Below, one piece after another: positions 52,506 through 60,997 of a stretch of DNA of 64,000 nt. Under the pieces are notes generated by a model, which ran no database searches, was not told where the DNA came from, and was given only the letters and a program-made list of their open reading frames with translations. The first letter of the stretch is position 1, and each line of letters begins with the position of its first letter. This stretch comes from Myxococcales bacterium (GTDB lineage Bacteria > Myxococcota_A > Polyangia > Palsa-1104): contig PNAM01000096.1 in NCBI GenBank assembly GCA_003170275.1, positions 1 to 64,000 on the forward strand, in the 5' to 3' direction. A program made the translations under genes and the position numbers.

Positions 52506-53587
52506 GAGGCACCTCCCTTGGTGATCACGATCGATTTGTCGGCCGGGATGACCACGAACCGCACTCCCGGCGCAGCAGCCCTCACCGTCGCCCAACGCAC
52601 GCCATCGCCGGTCTCCAGCTTGACCAGCTCGAGCCCCGCGTCGGCGCCGCCGAGCACGATCACCTGCGAGCGGGCGAAGTCGATCGCCGGCGGGGGCGGC
52701 CGGTTGGCGTCGGGACCCAGGCTGGTGTGCGCGGCCCACAGATCGGTCCACGCGCCCTGGTCGCTGATGGTGCGCAGCTGCGCGCCCAAGAGGCCGGTCG
52801 ACGACGCCTGGGCCGGCGTGGGCAGCGTGCTGAACGCGATCGGCGGCAGCGCCGACGGTTTGTAGGCGATGCCCAGCGCGGTCGAGTAGGCGCGCGCGCT
52901 GTTCGAGACCGCGGCGCCCAGGCTGACCGTCGAGGTCGCCCCGGCGGCGCTGACCCGCCCGCGCGCGCCGGCGCCGGATCGTGCAACCACGTCGGTGAGG
53001 CGGAACGGCCGCCCCTCGGTGCGGCGCGCCATCTCCTCGAAGAACTTCTGCCCGTCGCCCTCCATCGATCCGCAGGCGATGGTGTGCATGACGATGCCGC
53101 GCTTGAGCGCCTCGTCCGCCAGCCACTTCTCGGTGGGGCTATCATTATAATGATGCGGCGGCGCATCGCCGACCAGGTACAGGAGCTTGATCGACTGGCC
53201 GTCGTCTGGGCTCCAGCCGAGCTCGACGATGCCGGCCTTGAGGCCCTCGAGCACCGACTCGGGCGTGTCGCCGCCGCCGTCGGCGCGGGTCTCGGTGAGC
53301 CAGCGGCGCATGGTGCCGAGGTCGCGGGTGAAGTCGTGCGCGCGCGTGACGTACGCGTCGCCCTTGTCGCGGTAGGTGACCAGGCCGAAGCGCACGTCGG
53401 GCGGCGGATCGCCGCTCGCCAGATCGCTCGCGATCGCCGCGATCTTGTCACGCGCCGCGTCGATCCACGGGCCCATCGATCCGGTCGCGTCGAGCACGAA
53501 CGCGACCTCCACGCGTGGCCCCTGCCCCGCGTCCGCACGCCCCGGCACCAACAGAATCGACAGCAGCAGCCACGGTAGCTTCCTCAT
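52502..53587 (-). CDS. Exported VWA domain protein
   Basis: 361 residues from ATG 53587; GGAGG six bases upstream. The signal peptide (MRKLPWLLLSILLVPGRADA) is followed directly by a VWA domain. MIDAS is D33-A-T35-G-S37 (FVLDATGSMGPW), with the usual second Ser replaced by Thr at position 35, but all oxygen ligands are plausible. RFGLVTYRDKGD and IKLLYLVGDAPPHHYND continue the fold. The C-terminal ~150 residues are Ser/Ala-rich and beta-like. It is the first gene of the VWA/propeller cluster and overlaps the VIT/VWA gene by 4 bp. Confidence 0.87.
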   Translation of the reverse strand: MRKLPWLLLSILLVPGRADAGQGPRVEVAFVLDATGSMGPWIDAARDKIAAIASDLASGDPPPDVRFGLVTYRDKGDAYVTRAHDFTRDLGTMRRWLTETRADGGGDTPESVLEGLKAGIVELGWSPDDGQSIKLLYLVGDAPPHHYNDSPTEKWLADEALKRGIVMHTIACGSMEGDGQKFFEEMARRTEGRPFRLTDVVARSGAGARGRVSAAGATSTVSLGAAVSNSARAYSTALGIAYKPSALPPIAFSTLPTPAQASSTGLLGAQLRTISDQGAWTDLWAAHTSLGPDANRPPPPAIDFARSQVIVLGGADAGLELVKLETGDGVRWATVRAAAPGVRFVVIPADKSIVITKGGAS

Positions 53588-53685
53588 CGCGCGCCTCCGG
53601 GGTGACGCAGAGCACACGCCGCGCCAGGGGCAACCTGTTAAAATGACTGGACTGAATGCAGCAGAGTGGATAAAGGCACACGTAG

Positions 53686-54291
53686 ATGGCGCGCATTGGG
53701 ACACGGCTGTTGGGGATCTGGATGGTGGTGCTGTTGGCCGCGGGCTGCAGCTTGCTCAATCAGCCGACGCCCGACGGCGGCGGTGGGGGCGGCGGCGGCA
53801 CGTTTGGCTACGGCACGCCCACGCTCGCGCTCACCATCAACGGCGTGCACTTCGGGCCCGACGTGCCGCTCGCCGGATCGGGCGTCGATCTCACCACCAC
53901 CCGCGACAGCCTCACCGATCACATCAGCGACACCAAGCTGATCATCGGCGCGCAGACCGCGGCGGGCGCTGCGTGTCAGCTGGCGTTCGATCGCTTCGGC
54001 GACGACGTGTCGCCGTTCCACGCCAACGCGGGCTACATGATCACCGGCATGGGCGTCACCGCCACGCCCGACGGCGCGGTCACTCCGCTCGGCGCCCAGA
54101 CCGTCAGCGTGCCGCAGGGCGCGTGGTCCTGCGGCGGCTCGGACTGCGAGGGATCGGTGCTGCTGCTCACGGTGATCGCGGCCGACCATTTCGAGGGCAC
54201 GGTCTCGGGCAACTTCCCCAACACCGGCGGCGCGGGCGACGCGTCGGTGGTCTGCTCGTTCTACCTGCCGACGCGATCGTATCAACCTTAG
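53686..54291 (+). CDS. Lipoprotein of unknown function
   Basis: 201 residues. The lipobox LLAAGC gives Cys21. A Gly-run linker (GGGGGGGG) follows, then a beta-rich domain with ALTINGVHFGPDVPLAGSG and a Cys-containing GAWSCGGSDCEGS segment, ending SGNFPNTGGAGDASVVCSFYLP. AAAGG lies nine bases before the ATG. It is divergent from the VWA cluster across 98 bp. The stop TAG shares its last base with the GTG of the following membrane-protein gene. Confidence 0.7.
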   Translation: MARIGTRLLGIWMVVLLAAGCSLLNQPTPDGGGGGGGGTFGYGTPTLALTINGVHFGPDVPLAGSGVDLTTTRDSLTDHISDTKLIIGAQTAAGAACQLAFDRFGDDVSPFHANAGYMITGMGVTATPDGAVTPLGAQTVSVPQGAWSCGGSDCEGSVLLLTVIAADHFEGTVSGNFPNTGGAGDASVVCSFYLPTRSYQP

Positions 54292-54842
54292 TGGGCACGG
54301 TGCGGCTCCCGTTGGTCCTGGCGGCTGCGACCGGGATGCAGTGCGGCCCCACGCCGCAGCAGATCGGCGAGCAGGTGCTGCTGGTCGCGCCGCTGGTGTT
54401 CGTGCTCAGCCTAGGCGTGCAGTGGATCTTGTTGCGCATGTGGCAGCGGCGCCGTCCGGACGTGGCGATCTCGTGGCGGCGCAACCTGCTGGTCGCTGGC
54501 GCGCTGCTGGTGCCGGCCGGCCTGGCGCTCGCGTTCGGCGATCGGCGCGAGGATTGGCTGCTGGCGGTGTGGGGGTTCGGCAGCTCCTACGGTGCGGTCT
54601 TGCTGATCGCCACGCGGGTGTTCTTGTCGATCGATCGGCCGCGCGCTTTTCAGCGCTCGCACCTGGTGCCGATGGTGATCTTCCTGGTTCCCGCGGCGGC
54701 GCTGGCGCTGGGCGCGGGAGCTCCGCTGAGCACGCACGCCGAGGAGCTGTTCTTGTGGCCCGGGTTCCTCGGTTGGATCACCGGGGGCTTGTGGCTGGGG
54801 TTGATGGTGGAGGCGTGGCTGGCCGGGCGTAGGCGCGATTGA
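54291..54842 (+). CDS. Polytopic membrane protein
   Basis: 183 residues from GTG 54291, which overlaps the lipoprotein stop by one base. Four hydrophobic segments are visible: about 27-47 (QVLLVAPLVFVLSLGVQWILL), NLLVAGALLVPAGLALAFG, LLAVWGFGSSYGAVLLIATRVF, and SHLVPMVIFLVPAAALALGAG, with a final LGWITGGLWLGLMVEAWLAG that may be a fifth. Arg/Asp-rich loops lie between. No family recognised. It probably acts with the coupled lipoprotein. The 3' end overlaps the convergent large membrane-protein gene by 65 bp. Confidence 0.65.
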   Translation: MGTVRLPLVLAAATGMQCGPTPQQIGEQVLLVAPLVFVLSLGVQWILLRMWQRRRPDVAISWRRNLLVAGALLVPAGLALAFGDRREDWLLAVWGFGSSYGAVLLIATRVFLSIDRPRAFQRSHLVPMVIFLVPAAALALGAGAPLSTHAEELFLWPGFLGWITGGLWLGLMVEAWLAGRRRD

Positions 54843-56619
54843 GCAGCGCGTAGGGGTGGGTGGGGACGATGGCCAGCACGCGATCGTATTGCAGGGCGGC
54901 GGCTTCCGGATGGCCGGCGAGCTGGAGCCGGGCGCCGAACAGGTAGCGGGTGTCGGCTTCGTCGGCGGGGGTGAGGCACTGGTGATCGAGCGCGTCGAGG
55001 CGGGCGTCGAGCGCGCGGTCGGGTTGGGCGAGATCGTAGAGCGCGGCGGCGAGCCGGCGGTCCCACTCGCAGCGCGCGACCGGTGAGCGCGCCGGTGGGC
55101 TTGCGATCGGCTCGACGCTCGAGCCGCCGGCGAAGCGAAAGCGGACGCGCAGCGGAATCTCGGTGCGCGCGATGACCGCCTGGTAGTGCGGGATGCGGCG
55201 CGCGAACACCAGCGCGTCGGCGTGGCGGTAGACCAGCGCCCATTCGTCGGGATCGAACGAGCCGGCGCGCATGTTGATGTCGGGATTGTTGAGCAGCGCA
55301 GCGTCGACGCCGTACTGTTGCAAGAGCGCGTCGAACGCGGCGGGCGCGAGCGAGGTCTCGTCGAGCGCGCGATGGAACGCGTCGGGGTAGGCGGGCAGCC
55401 GCGCGTCCTGGAACACCTGGTAGCGCGGCCAGCCTTCCCACAAGAGGTAACAGCCGACGTCGAGGTCGTGGTACAGGCGGTCGCGCAGGCCCTCGTCGGT
55501 GACGAACTTGATCGCGCGGAACGGCGCGACGTCGCGCGCCAGATCGATCTCGAACGCGGTGCCCGCGCGCTCGAGCCCGACCACCGCGAGCAGGCTGGCG
55601 GCGACCAGCACCACGCCCGCGCGCCGCACGCGTAGCGACGACAGCGGGGTGGCGAACGCGTGCAGGGTGAGCGCGATCAGCGGCGTGGAGAGGAACGCCC
55701 ATTCGGCGACGAAGCGCACCGAGCGCCAGGCGAGCAGCGCCACCGCGGCCGACGGCAGCACGTAGCGCAGCCGGGCTCGCCCGAGCTTGAACGCACCGAG
55801 CGTGCACACCACCATCAGCACGAAGAACCACGGATCGTCGTACGGATCGGCGACGCGGAACTCCTCGATGTTGCGCGTCGCGCCTAGGCCGGTGTGCCAC
55901 AGCAGATAGCGCGGCAGGCGCAGTCCCGCCGGCGTCGCGAACACCACGCTCGCGACCAGGCCGAGGAGCAGCAAGGTCTTGGCGCGCGAGAGCGGCAGCT
56001 GGCGGGAGGCAGCGGCGCCGGCGAGGTGGAGCGCCAACGTGACCACGCACAGAAACACGCCCGCGTGGAAGTTGGCCCACACCCAGGCCAGCGGGATCGC
56101 CAGCCACAACAGCCTCGGCCGGCCGCGCTCGGCCTCGACCAGCAGCAACGCCAGCGCGCCCAGCCCGACAAAGGTGATCAGGTGCGGGCGCTCGACCATT
56201 CGCTGATCGGCGGCGCACACCGCCAGCGCGGTGGCCAGCGCGCTCGCTCCCGGCCCGGCCCCGGCACGCCGGCTCGCGCGATGGACCAGCGCGGCGGCGG
56301 CGACGATCAGCGCGCTCTTGGCCAGCACGATCGCCGCGAAGCCACCGACTTCGTGCAGCCAGGACACCAACACCTGGAACGCCCACGCCAGATCCGGATC
56401 GGGTTGGTCCGGCCAGGTGTACGAGAACAAGTTGCGGAACGGGATCGCGTGGCGGGCGCGGATCAGATCGCCGAGCTTCAGATGAAAGAACAGATCGGTC
56501 TCGGCCATCGGCACCAGCGCGCGATGAGCGACGAACAGCATCAGGCAGGCGAACGAAACCGCCGACAACGCGCGGTCGGCTTGACAGCGCCGGTCGTTTG
56601 GTTGTGCGCTGTCCACCAT
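54778..56619 (-). CDS. Large polytopic membrane protein with TPR-like tail
   Basis: About 613 residues from ATG 56619; the start is uncertain because the divergent crotonase begins on the opposite strand at the same place, and an internal ATG at 56541 is possible. Ten or so hydrophobic segments span residues ~20-400 (AFQVLVSWLHEVGGFAAIVLAKSALIVAAAAL, LLLLGLVASVVFATPAG). ETDLFFHLKLGDLIRARHAIPFRNLF between the first two segments and WANFHAGVFL recall GT-C-like/mannosyltransferase topologies, but the catalytic Asp pattern is not certain. The last ~60 residues resemble one TPR unit. Confidence 0.6.
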   Translation of the reverse strand: MVDSAQPNDRRCQADRALSAVSFACLMLFVAHRALVPMAETDLFFHLKLGDLIRARHAIPFRNLFSYTWPDQPDPDLAWAFQVLVSWLHEVGGFAAIVLAKSALIVAAAALVHRASRRAGAGPGASALATALAVCAADQRMVERPHLITFVGLGALALLLVEAERGRPRLLWLAIPLAWVWANFHAGVFLCVVTLALHLAGAAASRQLPLSRAKTLLLLGLVASVVFATPAGLRLPRYLLWHTGLGATRNIEEFRVADPYDDPWFFVLMVVCTLGAFKLGRARLRYVLPSAAVALLAWRSVRFVAEWAFLSTPLIALTLHAFATPLSSLRVRRAGVVLVAASLLAVVGLERAGTAFEIDLARDVAPFRAIKFVTDEGLRDRLYHDLDVGCYLLWEGWPRYQVFQDARLPAYPDAFHRALDETSLAPAAFDALLQQYGVDAALLNNPDINMRAGSFDPDEWALVYRHADALVFARRIPHYQAVIARTEIPLRVRFRFAGGSSVEPIASPPARSPVARCEWDRRLAAALYDLAQPDRALDARLDALDHQCLTPADEADTRYLFGARLQLAGHPEAAALQYDRVLAIVPTHPYALLNRAYARPATPPPSTPATSPR

Positions 56620-57529
56620 GCCCACCATGACATACCAGGTCACCGGTCGTATCGCCCGCATCACCCTCGATCGCCCCGAGCGGGGCAACGGGATCACGCT
56701 GGAGATGCCGCGCGAATTGGCGGCGTGCGTCGAGCGCGCCAACCTCGATCCGTCGGTGCACGTGATCGCGCTCGCCGGCAACGGCAAGGGGTTCTGCGGC
56801 GGCTACGATCTGGTGGCGTCGGCCGAGCAGCGCATGTCCGGCACCGGCGATCCGGCGCACGCGCCGCCGCCCGGCTCGCCGCTCGATCCGCTGGTGCAGT
56901 TGCGCAACCACGATCCGGACGGCACCTGGGATCCGATGGTCGACTACCAGATGATGAGTCGCAACGTGCGCGGCTTCATGAGCCTGTTCCACAGCGACAA
57001 GCCGGTGGTGTGCAAGGTGCATGGCTTCTGCGTCGCCGGCGGCACCGATATGGCGCTGTGCTCCGATCTGCTGGTGATCGAGGACGTGGCCAAGATCGGC
57101 TATCCGCCGGCGCGCGTGTGGGGCGTGCCGACCACCGCGGTGTGGGCGTTCCGCATCGGCATCGAGAAGGCCAAGCGCCTCTTATTCACCGGTGATTGTC
57201 TCTCCGGCACGGAGGCGGTCGCGTGGGGGCTGGCCACAGAGGCGGCGCCGCGTGCGCTGCTCGATGAGCGCTTCGAGATTCTGCTCGAGCGCATCGCGCG
57301 CATGCCGGTCAATCAGCTGATCATGATGAAGCTGCTGATCAACCAGACGGTCGCGTCGGCGGGCCTGCAGGCGACGCAGATCCTCGGCACCATGTTCGAC
57401 GGCGTGAGCCGCCACACCGCCGAGGGCCATGCGTTTCAGGCGCGCGCGGCGCAGGCCGGCTTCAAGCAGGCGGTGCGCGAGCGGGACGAGCCGTTCGGCG
57501 ATTTTGGGCCTTCGACCTTCAAGGGATAG
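56618..57529 (+). CDS. Crotonase (enoyl-CoA hydratase/isomerase) superfamily protein with altered catalytic positions
   Basis: 303 residues (ATG 56627 is equally possible and gives MTYQVTG, the usual family opening). The crotonase fold is clear: ITLDRPERGN, the oxyanion loop GKGFCGGYD, and CVAGGTDMALCSDLLV. The two catalytic glutamates of enoyl-CoA hydratases are not at their usual sites: the GGGCE position reads GGTD and the PEI position reads PPARVW. Hydration of enoyl-CoA in the standard way is therefore doubtful. It could be a lyase or isomerase of another subgroup. It shares its start region with the divergent membrane protein. Confidence 0.85.
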   Translation: MPTMTYQVTGRIARITLDRPERGNGITLEMPRELAACVERANLDPSVHVIALAGNGKGFCGGYDLVASAEQRMSGTGDPAHAPPPGSPLDPLVQLRNHDPDGTWDPMVDYQMMSRNVRGFMSLFHSDKPVVCKVHGFCVAGGTDMALCSDLLVIEDVAKIGYPPARVWGVPTTAVWAFRIGIEKAKRLLFTGDCLSGTEAVAWGLATEAAPRALLDERFEILLERIARMPVNQLIMMKLLINQTVASAGLQATQILGTMFDGVSRHTAEGHAFQARAAQAGFKQAVRERDEPFGDFGPSTFKG

Positions 57530-57554
57530 GTGACTGGCTGGCGTTACTGTCGTT

Positions 57555-57575
57555 TGTACATTAAGTTAGTGTACA
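57555..57575. promoter_or_regulatory. TGTACA inverted repeat overlapping the ribosome site of the SPFH gene
   Basis: TGTACA occurs at 57555-57560 and again at 57570-57575, nine bases apart. The hexamer is itself a palindrome. The second copy overlaps AGGAG (57575-57579), nine bases before the SPFH ATG, and the AT-rich spacer TTAAGTTAG stands out from the surrounding GC-rich DNA. This is a strong candidate operator for a dimeric repressor; the regulator is not in the window. Confidence 0.55.
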
Positions 57576-57588
57576 GGAGACAATAACC

Positions 57589-58536
57589 ATGTTCAACATC
57601 CGGTTCATGAAGGCGCCGCCGACTACCTACGTGCTGCACTACAAGCAGGGGCGGGTGAAGCGCGAGGGCCCGGGGCTGGCGTTCCTCTACTACGCGCCGA
57701 CCTCGACCATCGTCGCGGTGCCGATGGCCTCCACCGACGCGCCGTTCGTGTTCAACGAGTCCACCGCCGACTTCCAGGCGATCACCATGCAGGGGCAGCT
57801 CACCTATCGCGTGGCCGATGCGCGGCGGCTGGCGGCGCTGCTCGACTACAGCCTCTCCGCCAACGGCAAGCACGCGTCGGAGGATCCGCACAAGCTGACC
57901 GAGCGGCTGGTGCACGTGATGCAAACGCTCACGCGCGCGATCACCGGCCGGCTGACGCTGCGCGAGGCGCTGGTGAGCTCCGAGGCGATCGGCCGCGAGG
58001 TGCTGGCCGCGCTCGAGCAGTCGGAGCCGGTGGCGACTCTCGGCGTGGAGATCCTCGGCCTGGCGATCTTGTCGCTGCGGCCGACGCCGGAGATGGCCAA
58101 GGCGCTCGAGGCGGAGGCGCGTGAGGCGCTCTCGCGGCGCTCCGACGAGGCGATCTACGCGCGGCGCAACGCGGCGGTCGAGCAGGAGCGGCGCATCAAG
58201 GAGAGCGAGCTCAACACCGAGATCGCGGTCGAGGAGAAGAAGCGCGCGATCCGCGAGACGCAGATGGCCGGCGAGATCGCCGTCGAGCAGCAGCGCGCGC
58301 AGCTGATCGATCAGCGGGTGGAGAACGAGCGCAAGGACGCCGACGCCAAGGCCTACACTCTCGACGCGTCGATCCGCCCGCTCAAGGATCTGGACTGGCG
58401 CAAGCTGATGATGCTCAACGGCGGCGGCGATCCGCGCACCAGCATCGCGCTCGCGTTTCAGGAGCTGGCCACCAACGCGCAAAAGATCGGCGAGCTGAAC
58501 ATCTCGCCCGACCTCTTGCGATCGCTCGTGAAGTGA
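57589..58536 (+). CDS. SPFH/band 7 (prohibitin/stomatin-like) protein without membrane anchor
   Basis: 315 residues. The band 7 domain covers ~1-170 (YKQGRVKREGPGLAFLYYAPTS, FQAITMQGQLTYRVADARRL, LGVEILGLAILSLRPTPEMAKALEAEAREAL). A long charged coiled coil (about 175-265: EQERRIKESELNTEIAVEEKKRAI) follows, then a short ISPDLLRSLVK end. SPFH proteins oligomerise at membranes, but no N-terminal hydrophobic hairpin is visible, so this copy is probably soluble or peripherally attached. It is separated by one base from the NAD-kinase-like gene, so they are a translational unit. Confidence 0.86.
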   Translation: MFNIRFMKAPPTTYVLHYKQGRVKREGPGLAFLYYAPTSTIVAVPMASTDAPFVFNESTADFQAITMQGQLTYRVADARRLAALLDYSLSANGKHASEDPHKLTERLVHVMQTLTRAITGRLTLREALVSSEAIGREVLAALEQSEPVATLGVEILGLAILSLRPTPEMAKALEAEAREALSRRSDEAIYARRNAAVEQERRIKESELNTEIAVEEKKRAIRETQMAGEIAVEQQRAQLIDQRVENERKDADAKAYTLDASIRPLKDLDWRKLMMLNGGGDPRTSIALAFQELATNAQKIGELNISPDLLRSLVK

Positions 58537-58537
58537 C

Positions 58538-59467
58538 GTGCGCGCGTTCGACAAGATCGTGGTGGTCACGCGCAAGACGCGGCTCGAGGAGCTGATCGAG
58601 CGCTTCAACACGCGCGGCCAGGCCAAGTTCTACCTCACCCACGCCGGCGGAGACTTCGCCGAGTACGAACAGGAGGACGACACCTACCGGCGCGCGCTCG
58701 ATCAGGTGGTCTCGTCGCTGGAGCTGGGGCCCAAGGTGCAGCTCGTCGATCGCGGGTTCGTGCCCACGTTTCTCTTCGCGCCCGAAGATCTGGTGGTCAC
58801 GCTCGGCCAGGACGGCCTGGTCGCCAACACCGCCAAGTACGTGGGTGCCCAGCCGATCGTCGCGGTCAACCCCGATCCGGCGCGCTTCGACGGCGTGCTG
58901 TTGCCGTTCGGCGCCGCGCAGGCGCGCGTGGCGGTGCAGCGCGTGCTGGCGGCGAGCGCGCAGGTGCGCGAGGTGACGCTCGCCGAGGCGACGCTCTCCG
59001 ACGGGCAGCGCCTCTTGGCGTTCAACGAGCTGTTCCTCGGCGCGCACTCGCACGTGTCGTCGCGCTATCGCATCGAGGTGGCGGGGTGCGCCGAGCCGCA
59101 GTCGTCGAGCGGCGTGATCGTCTCGACCGGCGCGGGCTCGACCGGCTGGGTGTCGTCGGTGTTCAACATGGCGCGCGGCGTGACCGCGATGATGGGCGGC
59201 GAGACTCCGCCGAAGGAGCCGCGCCTGCCGTGGGAGGACGAGCGCCTCTGGTACGTGGTGCGCGAGCCGTTCGTCAGCCGCCACTCGCAGGCTTCGATCG
59301 TCGCGGGCCTGCTCGAAGCCGGCCACGAGCTGACGCTCGAATCGTCGATGCCTTCGGGTGGGGTGATCTTCTCCGACGGCGTGGAGGTGGACTTCCTGCA
59401 GTTCAACTCCGGCGCCACCGCGCACGTGCGCGCCGCCCGGCACAAGGCGCGGCTTGTCGTAGGGTAA
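58538..59467 (+). CDS. NAD-kinase-fold (diacylglycerol/sphingosine/NAD kinase superfamily) protein with altered GGDG motif
   Basis: 309 residues from GTG 58538, one base after the SPFH stop. The fold signatures of NAD kinases are present, but the phosphate loop GGDGT reads GQDGL (90-94). FNELFLGAHS (162-171) matches the NE motif and STGAGSTGW (196-203) matches the Ser/Thr-rich substrate loop. The remainder fits the two-domain layout. The altered loop suggests changed activity or a purely ligand-binding role. Constant pairing with an SPFH protein would suggest a membrane complex that senses NAD(P); this is inference. Confidence 0.78.
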   Translation: MRAFDKIVVVTRKTRLEELIERFNTRGQAKFYLTHAGGDFAEYEQEDDTYRRALDQVVSSLELGPKVQLVDRGFVPTFLFAPEDLVVTLGQDGLVANTAKYVGAQPIVAVNPDPARFDGVLLPFGAAQARVAVQRVLAASAQVREVTLAEATLSDGQRLLAFNELFLGAHSHVSSRYRIEVAGCAEPQSSSGVIVSTGAGSTGWVSSVFNMARGVTAMMGGETPPKEPRLPWEDERLWYVVREPFVSRHSQASIVAGLLEAGHELTLESSMPSGGVIFSDGVEVDFLQFNSGATAHVRAARHKARLVVG

Positions 59468-59503
59468 CGAGCCGCATCGTTGTAATATCCGCGCGGGGGT
59501 GCC

Positions 59504-60997
59504 ATGCGCACGACACAGATGATCGCGTTCGCGCTGCTGCTGTCGGGCGGATCGGCGCACGCGTTCTGCGGGTTCTTCGTCGCCGGCTCGGACGCCAAGC
59601 TGACCAACAACGCCTCGCAGGTGGTGCTGGTGCGCGACGGCGATCACACCACCATGACCATGGCCAACACCTACAAGGGCCCGCCCGAGAACTTCGCGAT
59701 GGTGGTGCCGGTGCCGTCGGTGCTTCACAAAAAGGACGTGCACGTGTTGCCGCACGACGTGTTCGATCACATCGATGCGCTCTCGGCGCCGCGGCTGGTC
59801 GAGTACTGGGAGCAGGATCCGTGCGTGCCGTCCGGCGGAGGGATTGGCGCGCTGGGTGCGCTCAGGGGCGGCTGCGCCAACTGCGGCGCGGGCGGCGGGG
59901 GTGCTGCACCGCAGCGACACGGCGTGACCATCGAGGCCAAGTTCGCCGTAGGTGAGTACGAGGTGCTGATCCTCTCGGCGAAAGAGTCGAGCGGGCTCGA
60001 GGACTGGCTCAAGGAGAACCACTACAAGATCCCCGACGGCGCAGCCGAGGCGCTCGCGCCGTACGTGCGCGACATGTCCAAGTTCTTCGTCGCCAAGGTG
60101 GACATCCAGAAGGTCAAGCGCGACGCGCAGGGGCTCGTGCAGCTCTCGCCATTGCGCTTCTCCTACCAGGCTGCGCAGCTCAAGCTGCCGGTGCGGCTCG
60201 GGCTGCTCAACGCCGACGGGCAGCAGGATCTGATCGTCTACATCCTGCACGCGAGCGCGCGCTTCAAGGCGGCCAACTATCCGAACGTGTTCATCCCGAC
60301 TAACCTCGAGGTCTCCGACGACGTGCGCGCGTCGTTCCCCGAGTTCTACGCCGAGCTGTTCGACGTGACCCTGTCCAAGCATCAGGGCAAGGCGGTGGTG
60401 ACCGAGTACGCGTGGGAGACCAGCTCGTGCGATCCGTGCCCGACGCCGCCGTTGAGCGCGCAGGACATGGCCGCGTTCGGTGTGCACGTGAACGCCTACA
60501 CCATGGGCGGCAACCTCGGGGGCATGGGAGGCGGCGGGATCGGCCTCGGCAACGTGCGCGGCGCGGGTATCGGCATCGGCGGCAGCTCGGCGAGCTACGA
60601 TCCGTACGTGCTGACGCGCATGCACACGCGCTACGACAAGAGCGCGCTGTCGGAGGACATCGTGTTCAAGGAGGCGGGCACGGCCGAGGGCGGGCGCTCG
60701 GCCGGCTGGGGCGACACCGGCGTCGGCGCCAAGCAGGTGACCACCAACAGCGGCGCGAACGCCTTTCAAGCGCGCTACGTGATCAAGCACTATTGGGACA
60801 AGCCGCTGAAGTGCAAGCACCCCACGTACGGAACCTTCGCCGGGCCGCCCGACGGCAAGGAACCGAAGCCGCACGCTGCGCGCGGGCTCGCGCACGCCAA
60901 GCGCGGGGTGGTTGCGCTGCCGACGGTGGTGCGCTCGCCGTTTCCCGAGCTCGGCCTGCTCGGCTGGCCCAATCCACACAAGAAGGCGCCGCAATGA
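59504..60997 (+). CDS. Exported DUF2330 domain protein
   Basis: 497 residues. The signal peptide MRTTQMIAFALLLSGGSAHA precedes FCGFFVAGSDAKLTNNASQVVLVRDG, the typical opening of DUF2330 proteins. Further family pieces are FAMVVPVPSV, PRLVEYWEQDPC, ILSAKESSGLEDWLKENHYKIPDGA, and a Cys/Gly-rich insertion near residues 108-135 (GGCANCGAGGGGAAP). The C-terminal part has a Gly-rich insertion (GGNLGGMGGGGIGLGN) and ends RYVIKHYWDKPLKC. The function of DUF2330 is unknown; it is common in myxobacteria. The stop overlaps the oxidoreductase ATG (ATGA). Confidence 0.88.
   Translation: MRTTQMIAFALLLSGGSAHAFCGFFVAGSDAKLTNNASQVVLVRDGDHTTMTMANTYKGPPENFAMVVPVPSVLHKKDVHVLPHDVFDHIDALSAPRLVEYWEQDPCVPSGGGIGALGALRGGCANCGAGGGGAAPQRHGVTIEAKFAVGEYEVLILSAKESSGLEDWLKENHYKIPDGAAEALAPYVRDMSKFFVAKVDIQKVKRDAQGLVQLSPLRFSYQAAQLKLPVRLGLLNADGQQDLIVYILHASARFKAANYPNVFIPTNLEVSDDVRASFPEFYAELFDVTLSKHQGKAVVTEYAWETSSCDPCPTPPLSAQDMAAFGVHVNAYTMGGNLGGMGGGGIGLGNVRGAGIGIGGSSASYDPYVLTRMHTRYDKSALSEDIVFKEAGTAEGGRSAGWGDTGVGAKQVTTNSGANAFQARYVIKHYWDKPLKCKHPTYGTFAGPPDGKEPKPHAARGLAHAKRGVVALPTVVRSPFPELGLLGWPNPHKKAPQ

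Noticed and set aside
50316..52865. Long plus-strand open frame opposite the VIT/VWA genes
   Set aside because: Shadow frame rich in Arg/His/Gln; the minus strand carries VIT, VWA and MIDAS motifs with good ribosome sites.
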